Below are positions 37,901-49,900 of a DNA stretch of 64,000 bases, in pieces. Both the position numbers and the translations under genes were made by a program. Numbering within the stretch: the stretch's first letter is position 1; the number at the start of each line of letters is the position of its first letter. Source of the DNA: Erinaceus europaeus (taxonomy: Eukaryota > Chordata > Mammalia > Eulipotyphla > Erinaceidae); assembly GCF_950295315.1 (NCBI RefSeq), contig NC_080164.1, positions 15,244,427 through 15,308,426 on the forward strand. The letters run 5' to 3'. A model generated the notes under the pieces. That model searched no databases, was not told the DNA's origin, and worked only from the letters and a program-made list of their open reading frames with translations.

Positions 37901-40900
37901 NNNNNNNNNNNNNNNNNNNNNNNNNNNNNNNNNNNNNNNNNNNNNNNNNNNNNNNCCCCCACCCCAACCCCCTTACCTAGCAGGAAGCACCTGCAGTGTC
38001 TGTACTTGGCCACTGGGGCTGAGCTGAGGGGACACGACCAAGGTCTGCAAGTAATGGGTTCCTCAGTAGATGAGGGGTGGCTGCCAGCTGCTCCCAGGAC
38101 CGATGGCCACCTCACTGCTCTCCCACGTGGTCTCCTCAGGCCTCAGTGACCCTCCCCATGACATGGGGGCAAGTGGGGAAAGTCCTATGGAGTCTTCTTG
38201 GGGTCAGAGAGCCCACTCCCCAAACACACACCATCCCAACAGCTGCCACTCCAGTGAAATAGCGAATCTTCGCGGGTTGCCTGGGCAGAGGGCCCCCCCA
38301 AACCTCCCCAGACACCTCCCTGAGAGGGCTGTGTGCACCCCAAGCTCCCCCAGGAGATGGTGCTGCTGATGGGAGAGGACAGTCCCACCCCGAGAGGCTC
38401 AGCTGAGCACTGGGGTGGGCACTGATGCTCGTAAATGCCCCCACCCTGGCGACTGCTACGCACAGCCAGGACCAGAGGCCCTGCCCTGGCCTTGGTTTCC
38501 CTGTCTGTGGTCACCTCACAGCACCATGTCCAAGTCACAGCACACACCAGTCTGTGTCATGTCCTGGAGGGTGACAGGAGCAGACCTGAGGCAGAGCCAG
38601 GGCTCTGGACCGGAGGGAGGGCAAGGCCTCCCTGCCCTCGGCTCCCGGGATTCTGTGACCTAACCCCCAAGAAGCACCCGTTGACTTAGCCACAAACCAC
38701 AGCCTACCTCCCCCAGCCAGGGCTGCAGACGCTGATTAAGCCACTCAGGAAATCGCAGTGAAGATGCCGGCCAGGGCGCACTCACATTCGGCTGAGCTGC
38801 CTGCTTCCAGGGAAATGACGTGGCTGTGAACTTTGCGCTCATGCGTCCCCGCAGCTCTGAGCAGACGGTAAGCTCGGGGGCCCAGTGAGTCTCACCGAGT
38901 CCATGATGTGCTCCTCAGAGCCTCATGGCGTGAGGCTCTCTCTGGGCCTACCTGGCTCAGCACACATATTGCCATGTGCAAGGCCCTGGGTTTGAGACCC
39001 CGCTCCCCATGTGCAGAAGGGAAGCTTCACAAGTGGTGAAACAGGTCTGCAGATGTCTCTCACGCTCTTCTCTTTAAAAAATATTTTTAAAATTATCTTT
39101 ATTGGATAGAGACAGCCAGAAATCAAGAGGGAAGAGAGCGATAGAGAGAGAGAGACAGACACACACCTGCAGCCCTGCTTCACCACTCTAAAAGCTTTTC
39201 CCCTACAGGTGAGGACCAGGGCCTCAAACCCGGGTCCTCGGGCATCGTAACATGTGCGCTCAACCAGATGTGCCCCCCACGTGACTCCCTTTCTCTCTTC
39301 TTTTTTAAAAAATTTTTATTTATTTATTTTAGTTGTTTATTCCCTTTTGTTGGCCTTGTTTTTTATTGTTGTAGTTATTATTGTTGTTGTCGTTGTTGGA
39401 CAGGACAGAGAGAAATGGAGAGAGGAGGGGAAGACAGAGGGGAGGAGAGAAAGATAGACACCTGCAGACCTGCTTCACCGCCTGTGAAGCGACTCCCCTG
39501 TAGGTGGGGAGCCGGGGTTCGAACCGGGATCCTTATGCCGGTCCTTGTGCTTTGCGCCACCTGCGCTTAACCCGCTGCGCTACAGCCCGACTCCCTCTTT
39601 CTCTCTTCCTATCTCTATCTCCTCTCCCTTCTCAATTTCTCTCTGTCCTGTCAAATAAAATAGGAAGAAAAAAAAAAAAAAGGGAGTTGGGCGGTAGCAC
39701 AGCAGATTAAGCGCATGTGGTGCAAAGCACAAGAACCAGAGTAAGGATCCCGGTTCGAGCCCCCAGCGACCCACCTACAGGGGAGTCACTTCACAGGCTG
39801 TGAAGCAGGTCTGCAGGTGTCTATCTTTCTCTTCCCCTCTCTGTCTTCCCCTCTTCTCTCCATTTCTCTCTGTCCTATCCAACAACAATGACTTAGAATA
39901 ATTACAACAATAAAACAAGGGCAACAAGAGGGAATAAATATTTTTTTAAAAAAGAACAAATGGCCACTGAAAGCAGTGGATTCATAGTGCTGGCACTGAG
40001 CGCCAGAGGTAACCCTGGTATCAAAAAAAAAAAAAAGTAGATTTTTGACAAAAGTGATTGGAAGCGGACCAGGAGATTGCTCCCCCAGTAGAGGTCATGT
40101 CTTACCAAGTGGGAAGCCCTGAGCTCGAGCCCTCAGTGCCTCATGGCACCAACATGGTTGGCATCAGCGGAAGCTCCACGGATGGTGGAACGGGTGCTAT
40201 AGTGTCTCTCCTCCTTCTTTCCTCGTCTCAGCCCAGAGCCTGACGAGACCCTGGCAACCCTCGGGTGACAGGGACAGCTGGGCGGCTCCACACTGAGCTT
40301 TCAGCTCTGCCCGCCTGGGGCAAGTTTTGGGGGCTCCCACCCAGGGTGAAGGGGGGTTCTTTGCACAAGTAGTCCCTTCTCCTTCTGGGGCTTCCCTGCA
40401 CCCACATGGTGTGAACAGGCCCCCCGAGCCCTGGCTGAACCCTGGCCCCCGCTAAGCCTCCTGTGATGGCAGCCAGCGAGCCAGGCGACAAAGCACCTGC
40501 CGTCCACCTTTGCTGGGGGACGTACACCTGCCTGAGCACAGGGCAGCCCCGGCAGGCCTCGCGCCTCACTTCACTCCCCTGCACCCACATCAGATTTCAA
40601 GATAGGGGCCCAGAACCTACGTGGCTGAGCCACCCTTCTCTTTACTTAGACCCCCTTAAGCCGGCCTCTTTCTTCTTTGCTATTTTTCTTAATATTTTAT
40701 TTATATATTATCAAATAGAGACAGAAACAAATTGTGAGGGGAAAAAGGAGACGGAGGAGAGAGAGACCTAAAAACCTGTTTCACCACTCATGAAGCTTCC
40801 CCCCTGCAGGTGGGGACCAGGGCTTGAACTCAGGTCCTTGTGCCCAGTAATGTGCACTCAACCAGGTGCGCCACCACCTGGTCCTCCTTCTTTCTTTCTT

Positions 40901-43900
40901 CTTTCTTCCTTCCTTCTTTCTTTTTTGCCTCCAGGGTTATTTCTGGGGCTCCGTGCCTGCATTATGAATCCACTGATGCTAGAGGCTATTTCCCCCCCTT
41001 TTGTTGCCCTTGTTGTTTATCGTTGTCGTTGTTGTTATTACTATTGCTGCTGTTGTTGGATAGAACAGAGAGAAATCTAAAGAGATGGCGAAGACAGAGA
41101 GGGGGAGGGAGAGATAGACACCTGCAGACCTGCTTCACCACTTGTAAAATGACCCCCCCTGCAGGTGGGGAGCCGGGGGCTCGAACCGGGTTCCTTGTGC
41201 CGGTCCTTGTGCTTTGCGCCATGTGTGCTTAACCTACTGCGCCATGGCCCAACCTTATCTATTTTCTTTATATTGCCACCAAGATTGTCAATGGGGCTTG
41301 GTGCTTGCATGACAAATTCACTGCTCCCCCATGCAGTCCCCCTGCCCAGAGAAACAGAGTGGGGGAGCAGACAGAGGGAGAGTGAGAAACACACCTACTT
41401 GCAGTCACTGCTTCACTATGAGACTCCCTCCTCCCGATGCCACCCCCCCCAGTAGGTGGAGAACAGGGGCTTGAACTCAAGTCCTTGAGCACGAATGTGT
41501 GAGCTGTGCTGCCGCCTGGCCCCCCTATGTTTCTCTCCCCCCCCATTTCTTAGTGAGGTCTGAAAGCATGAACCTGGGGCTTGTCAGACACCATGAAGCG
41601 ATCTCCCAGGTCATCTGAAGCGTTATTTCTTTTGAGAGAGCGGGAGCACGAGACACAGAGAGGAGAGATGCTGCCATCCATGAGACGCATCCTCCTGGTG
41701 CTGTTCAGGGGCCCGACACTTGAACTGAGGTCCTTATAGCAATGTGTGTGCTCTACCGGCTGTGAGCTATCTCCCAGGCCCTGTAGTCTTACTTCAGAAT
41801 ACTTATTCTCTTGTCTTTACATAAGTTCTTATTTGATTTCCTTGCTGCCAGGCTGCTTTTTTCATTCATTCATTCATTCATCCATCCATTCATTCACTCA
41901 GAAAGACCACAGCATCAGAGCTGCTTCCAGTGCCACAGCACCTGCCTTGTAGTGCCAGGGCTTGAACCTGGGTCACACATGGCAAGGCAGGCACCCCAGC
42001 TGTTGAGCTGTCTATCCCTCCATCCAGAGGACAAAAAATTCTAAAAATAACAAATGAAAGCGATGGTTCTCCCCAAGGGGATAAACATGCAGGATAAACA
42101 TGCAGGCCAAAGCTGTCGCTAATCCCCCACAGCTGGACACAGTTTTTATAAAACCCCAGCCCAGAAAAGACAACTGTGAGAACATTCCTTTACAACATCC
42201 TTCCTCCTGGAATGTGATGAGTCACTCATGACACAGTACCCCATGGGGACTTGGGACCAGGGGCTGCTCTCAGCAGGGTTTGTCCCCTGGGGGGGTGGGC
42301 AGGCTGACCCCTCAGGGCAGGCTCCCTCCCGCCTGGAGATTCCAGAACACTCTGGGGGTGGAGTGGGGAGGAGAGAGCTAGCCCCAAGACAGAGAGAGAC
42401 GAGGGGGAGGCTGGGCGTCGGGGAGAAGGCAGAGCTGCTGTTTCTGCTCATTAAAGTCAATTTAGATGTTTTGGAAACCACCAATCAAGGTGTCTCAGGG
42501 CAGGAAGGAGCAAGGGAGCCACCACCACCATGGGTAACCAGGATCCCAGCCCAGGAGGCCAGGGGTGCCCCACAGCCAGTGCCCCCCTCTCCCAGGCATG
42601 CACCACAAGGAAGAACCTCTTGGTAGATGAGTGAGTGGGACAGGTTGGGCTATGTAGAAACACACCTCACACGCCACGGTCGAGCTGCGTGTGCTCTGGA
42701 GAAAGTCACGTGACTGCTCTGAGGCCCAGCTTTCCCGGCGGTCACCCCGAAGGCTGCTCAGGGCAGATGACAAGCGAGCTGACAGATGTGTCACCCACCA
42801 CCCAGCTTGGCTCAGCACCAACTCTGTCCCTGGTGGCTATTTTCTCCTCTTCTTCCAGCAAGAAGGCAAGTCAGCACCCAATGACAACACTTCGGTGAGG
42901 TTTTAAAGTTTCCAGATTTATGGTCCCCCTCCCCTTTTTTTTTTTAAGTATTTCAAATTTTTATTAATTTATTGTTTATTGGAGAGAGACAGAAATCGAG
43001 AAGGAAGGAAAAAATAGAGACAGGGAGAGGGAAAGAAATGCCTGCAACATTGCTTCACCACCTGTGAAGCTTTCCTATTGTGGGGAGGGACTGGGGGCTT
43101 GAACCTGGGTCCTTGCACATGGTAACATGTGTGCTCAACCAGGAGTGTGCCACTGAAGGGCCCCCTTCCTTTTACTTACTGAGGCAGGTAGGGGAATGAA
43201 CCAAGGGCCTCGTGCATGCACGACGCTGCTGATTGACCTCCCTGGTCCCAAAATATAATCCTGTATCAGAAAATGGAGACAGAAGAAGGGGGACACACCA
43301 CAGCACCAGCCCCCCGTCACAGTCACAGAATCCCTCCTCTCTCCCATGCTGTCTGTGGTGTTGGGGATTGAACCCAAGGCCCCATGCACAGGAGGCCACG
43401 TGCTCTACCTACTGCTCTATCTCCTGACCCCATATACACCCACCGTCTCATTTGCTTGTCAACACCAAGAAAGTTTTTCTGGGAGTGGGCCTGCATCGCC
43501 TTCCTCTGAGCCATGGGCTGTTCTCCCCACATAGCTGTCATTTTACTGAGCCAGGGCGAGGCTGCCAGGGCTCCTGGGGCTGGGGGCTGGGGACACAGGG
43601 CCCAGTGAGGATGCAGGGAGGAGGCCTACAGCATGCAGTTCGCAGGGTGACCTTCCCCGCCGTGCCCGCACACAGAGCATCACTGTGCTAGGCCCTCCAG
43701 GGTCTCCTGGCGGCACTGTGGGACTGGGGGTGCTGGGGACCCCTCTGGACCAGGCATGAGCCAAGCCTCCTGCTTGTACCACTGAACAGCTGGCTCCCCT
43801 CAGCCTCCCCTTCATGTCCCGGTCACACACACTGGCTGTCCACCCTCTTCCAGAACAAAGACTTCCAGCTCAGTCCACATGTGACTCTGGGTCCTCCCTG

Positions 43901-46900
43901 ACCCGAGGGGCTCCCTGTGGCTGTTCAGGGTGTGCACTGCACGAGCCCGGCAGCCCTGCTCCACGCACCCCTCAGAGAAGGCGAGCACGGCAGCCCTGTG
44001 CCCCAGGCTCCAGTGTCACTGCTGGGTGGCATCAGGCTGCTGTCCACTCCAGCCACAAAAGCCAATTCCAGCCCACTGACATGATGTGTGGCTACAGGGC
44101 GCTGTGGCTCATAGGCCTCTCTCCCCTTGGCTGCCTGGGAGGGACCTCACGCTGTGACAGTCCCCTTGCTTAAGTGGGTAAGGTAGGTATGGTGCATGAT
44201 GCTGGCCCTTCCTTGTCCAGCAGGAAACGTGAGTTACTGTTCCTATTTTAAAATATGTATTTTATTTATTTCAATGAGAGAAAGAATCAGAAATACAGAG
44301 AGACACACCAGAGCACTGCTCAGCTCTGGCTTATGGTGGTGCTGGGAATTGAACCTGGGGCCTTGGAGCCTCAGGCATAAGTCTTTTGGAGCAACCACTA
44401 TGCTGTCTTCCTAGCACTACTGTTCCTATTTCAGACCAGCTCCAACAGCCCTCCCTGGTCCCAGCAGAGCCATTCATTCATTCCTTTTTTTCTTCAGAGA
44501 TGCAATGTATACCTCTCCTTGTCGCACAGAGACACCGGGCATTTAACAATGAACAAGGCAGGACAATGCCCTGTTACCATGGAGCTAATGTTCTGGTGAC
44601 AGCAGACAGAGGCAACAAATGATTCAACAATGGGAAGATCAGAGACACTAGCATGTCAATTATACCTCAGAGGGGACCAGGTGATGGCTCAGTGAATACA
44701 GCACATGCCTTACCATGTGTCAGGCTCTGGGTTAAATCCCAGCACCACATGGACAGCACCCAGGGAGTCCCAGGGAGGGTGGGGCAGGGCTGTGGTGTCT
44801 CTCTCCTCTCTCAGCACCATGGACAGCACCCAGGGAGCCCCAGGGAGGGTGGGGCAGGGCTGTGGTGTCTCTCTCCTCTCTCGGCACCATGGACAGCACC
44901 CAGGGAGCCCCAGGGAGGGTGGGGCAGGGTTGTGGGGTCTCTCTCCTCTCTCGGCACCATGGACAGCACCCAGGGAGCCCCAGGGAGGGTGGGCAGGGCT
45001 GTGGGGTCTCTCTCCTCTCTCAGCACCATGCACAGCACCCAGGGAGCCCCAGGGAGGGTGGGCAGGGCTGTGGGGTCTCCTCTAAGTTGTACCTAAGTAG
45101 AAACTTACAGTGCTGTTTGTGCACAAGGTTTTCAGCTCATCCAGCAGTGCCTCATATAAAGTACACCTCAATTTAAAAAATGCTAGAAAAATAGATAAAA
45201 ATAGTTGTCGGGGGCCGGGTGGTGGCGCACCTGGTTGAGCACACATATCACAGGGCTCAAGAACCTGGTTTGGAGACCCAGTCCTCACCTGCAGGGGAAA
45301 GCTTTGCAAGTGGTGAAGCAGGGTTGCAGATGTCTCTGTCTCTCTCACTCTCTATCACCTCCTTCCCTCTTGATTTCTGGCTGTCTCCATCCAGTAAATA
45401 AATAAAGATAATAAAAACAGTAAAAAAAATAGCTGTCTTCAGTAATAGCCCCCCCCCCCAATAAAAGGGGATTTGTCAGAAAGATGAGGGAAGCCAATTC
45501 AGCAGAGAATAGCGGTGACGGGAAGCCACTGGAGAATCATTACAAAGGACGATATCAACAATGACCTACTGGAAGAGATGCAACTGGGAAAGTCAGGGGA
45601 GAGCTTTGGAGCAGCCCTGCCCTCTCTGGGGCCCTTGACCCCTGACCTCCACCCCTAAAATCTACATCCATATGCTCACCACCCCGGGAGTCCTCCAAGG
45701 GCCCTCCTTTCGGGTGACTGCAGAGGGTCACTGTACAGGGTCAGGAGATGGCGATGCCCAGCACTCATCTGACCCCTGCCCACTTATCCTCTGCCCTGTG
45801 CCCATTGCCTTTTGCTCTCGGCTGCCCCTCCTCATGCTTTCACTGTCTGCCCGGCACCTGGCACGCCCTCAGGACCACTGCCACGGCAGTGCCGTCTGTG
45901 TGTAAACTATGTCTCATGCGTCTTCCACGTCATTCAGTCCCCAGGTGAGACCAGAACCACTGTGCTCCCACCCTGGAGCCTGTGTTTGCTCCATGAGTTT
46001 GAGAGAACTTCATCTCTGGCACTTGTTTTTCCTACACGCACACGCACACGCACACGCACACACACACACACACACACACAGTCCACCCTTCTGAAGGACT
46101 TGCCGGGAGGAGACCTCCCTTCCAGTTTCAGACACGCTCTGGGCACAGAGCCCAGCGGCCTCACCCCAAGCCTCTGGCTCTGATTTGTGACATGCAGGAA
46201 CCTGGAATCATGGGGTAATGGCCTCCAAGAGTGAAGGGACAAGCCCCCTTCTGCCTGCCTGCGTCGGTGGGAGTCACACGGCCAAACACACCACGTGTCA
46301 CACAGACGTCACCCCTCCGAGATGTGTCATTGAGATTCAGAGAGACAGAGAGGAAGAGAGCGGACAGACCACCAGAGCTGCTCCCTGGAAGATGGCACTC
46401 CACAGGGGCCAAGGTTCGAACCTGGGTCACATGTACAGCCAGGCAGATGTCCTACCCTGTGAGGGATCTCTTGGCCCTGTGCTCTCATGTAAAACGATGT
46501 TTTACCTTTAATGTGACCACATAAATCTTATAGCTGTCAAGTTCAAACCAGCCCCCCCCCCCCCCCCCAAGTGAGAATGTTTTCATTAGGACCGAACTGG
46601 ATGTCTCGGCGTTTGGGAAGGCTTGCTATCTTCTCAACAAGACTTGTTCTTTTTCTACAGCTGTTCCACCGACCAGGGTCTCTCATTCCTGACAGTGGTT
46701 TCCGTGGCATTTGCTGTAGACATCCTGCACAGAGCTTGTTAAATTGAATTCTAAATATTTCATGGCTTAGGATGCCACTTTACAAGTTTTTTTTCCCCAA
46801 TTTCCAATTATTTGTAGCTAAGTAGACAATATAACAAAAGATTAATCATGGAAGCCTTGGCCATGTAAAATGTACACTGGCAGGCTTTAAGTGGGCTCCT

Positions 46901-49900
46901 TGGGATTTTTTTACAGAGATGTTATCCTCTGAGAATAGACAGTTTTGCTTCTTCTTCTTTTTTTTTTCCCTCCTGTTTATAAGACTTTTTGTCTTGCTTT
47001 ATCAAACTAGCTAGGACATCTAATCCAAAGGTGCGAGAAGGGGCTGGGGAGAGCATAATGGCTATGCAAAAGACTTTCATGCCTGAGGCTCTGAGGTCCC
47101 AAGTTCAATCCCTCACACCACCATAAACCAGGGGTGAGCAGGGCTCTTGGGGAAAAATCACTAACTAAATAATGAAAAAGTGAAACACGTAGTGACAAGA
47201 GCCTGCTTCTTGCCTTCTTCTTGGTCCGTGAGAAATCTCCCAAAGTGCCCGGCTCTATAACTACATGCCAGGCCACCAATTCCTTTCACAGGAGATTATT
47301 CAAGAGCAGCCTGTTGGAAGAGATGCCAATAACTGAGGCGTAAATAATACAAAGTGAAAATGAAGGTCCCCCAGTCGGACAAGTGTGGGGGAAGGCAGGA
47401 CGCACTAACAGAGGAACTAAAATGTGAAGCTCGTACCTTGAAGGCTTTCTTTGGACTCAGGATGCTATCTATTTGCTCTGTAATTCTGTTGTAAGGAAAG
47501 TCGAAGTTTCCTACCACTGCCGTGGAGTTTTGCCTTCTACCTATATAGTTCCTAACGTCTGCTTCACATGCCCAGATTACTGTAACGAGACAGCCTGCTG
47601 CGGCACCTCACTCGTCCCCAAGCAGTGGGGAAGCTGCACAGAAACAAGGCAGCTGTTTTTATTCCCCTGTTTGGTTGGCGTGCAAACGCTCCACTAATAC
47701 ACACACACACACTCTCTCTCTCTCTCTCTGTTTTACCAGAGCACCAGCACTGCTCAGCTCTAGCTTATGACGGTGCTGGAGATAGAACCAGGGACTTCGA
47801 AGTCTCAGGCGTGAAAGTCTCTGCGTAACCACTATGCGGAGAGAAGAGGCTGAGAGATGAGGCTTCCTGGATGCCCATTTTCCTCAGAATGCTGGGTCCC
47901 TTACACTCAGCGCAAGCTCCGTGAGCAGGAAGCACGGCCACGTGGGGCTTGGTCACGGATGCCACTCTCTTCCTCAGCATCTCTTTCACACCCCGCCGAA
48001 CCCAGGCACCACGGTCTCACTAGACACCAGGGATGCGAAAATGGGGCAGCAAGGATGGGCAGACACTTCCTCTGTGCTGTGCACATTCCCTGCTCCCAGT
48101 AGATTTCAGTCACAAAGCACAGGGTCAACAGAGGGAACCTGGGAATTTCAAGACATCGTCGGTCCCAGCCCTGCCTGGGAGCACACCCATATTTTTACGA
48201 CTACCTAGAACGTCGGTTTTCCACAGAAACCTTCTTTCAGGTTGAAGAATTCCGCTTCTGTTCTCTAATGGGCTAAGAGGTTTTATCACAAGTAGGCATG
48301 GACTTCATCAAATGTTTCCCCCCCCCCATCTTTATTGAGCTGATCATCTGGGTTTTCCTCATTAGTCTGCTAATATATTGAATTACACTGATGTGATCTG
48401 GGCATGCCAAGCAAGCCTGCGTTCCTGTGAGAACCCCTGCCTGGCTGTTCCATGCTACTCTTCATGTTTTGCTGGGTTTTCTTTGTTCATGTTATGAACT
48501 TTTGCACATACAAGGAAGCCTATTCCTCTACCTTGCTTTTATAGTTTTATTTTTTTAGCTCTTTCGCTATTTTCTACAGTCAATTCCTCACCAGAGTTTT
48601 CTTTTGTTTTCATTCTTATCTTTGTTCCTGTATCATATGTCTGTTCCCATTCTCAGGGCCCCATTTCCATGGGTGACAAGCGTTCTTGCTGGGAGAACCC
48701 ACCAAAGGCCACCAGGACATTGGGACAGGTGACTATCCTGGCCTTCGGTGCCCAGAACTGACTCAGCTGCCACCAAGCTGATGTCATGGGGCCCTGACAT
48801 GTGAAGGGAGACTGGCCCCTGCCACAAACTCCAGCCCATGCTGACGCCCAGCAGCAGGGCAGGGGTGCACAGGGCTGCTTCTGCCACCTATTACTGTCCT
48901 CGTTAGAGCCCAGGAGGTGTCCCTGAAGAGAGGAAGGTGGAAGGGGAGAAATGGTTGCCAGACCGTGGGCAGCAGGTCTCTTCAGAACCACACAGAGGAG
49001 TCTCGGCCAGGACTGGGATGAGAGGGGGGAAAGCCCGGACAGAGAGGACAGAAGTGGCCACCTGGTGTGACATGCAAGAGATAAGCTGCAGATTAAATAG
49101 AAGTGATTAATTCATTAAGAATAACCAAGTGCCTACAGAGTCGGAGCAGCCGAGTTAATTACGGTACATTTTGCCAACCTCAGACGGTGCAGTCACTAAA
49201 GATGAAGTTCGTGAAAACCAGTTTAAAGCAGAGGGGAATGTCTGTGCTTCGAGCAGGGGGTTATACACACAGTTTAGCAAAGATCTTTCAGCAGCAAGAA
49301 GTGGGGCACAAAAGCAACTGGCCAGAACAGGGTTATCAATTCCTTCTCTCCTACTTCAAAAAGGTTCTTTATTATACAGAATTTGATCATTGAAAACAAT
49401 TTCTGGGGCTGGCGAGACAGCATCATGGTGATGCAAAAAGACTGTCAAGCCTGAGGCCCTGAGGCTCTGAGGCTCTGAGGTCCCAGGTTCAGCCGCCAGC
49501 ATCACCATAAGCCAGGGCTGGACAGTGCCCTGGTGTGTGTGTGTCTGTGTGTGTTTCTCTTGCATTAAAATGAAGATAAATAAAAGTATTTAAAGGAAAG
49601 AGAGAAGCTTTCTCTAAAAGGAGTCTGTCACAATCCGGGGGGAGAGAACCAGCTGTCTACACAGAAAAGACAATGAAGAGGAGGCCGGGGGTGGTAGCGC
49701 ACCTGGTTGAGCATGCATTACAGTGTGCAAGGACCCAGGTTCAAGCCCCTGGTCCCCACCTGCAGGGGGAAAGGTTTGTAAGTGGTGAAGCAGGTGTCTC
49801 TGTCTCTCTCCCTTTCTATCACCCCTCCTCTCTCAATTTCTGGCTGTCTCTATCCAATAAATAAAGGTAAGAAGAATAAGAAAAAAAAAAGACAATGAAT

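Noticed and set aside
37528..38149. Open frames of up to 180 codons across 37756-37955
   Set aside because: They run through undetermined bases.
44653..45096. 147-codon repetitive open frame
   Set aside because: Product of the 70-bp minisatellite.
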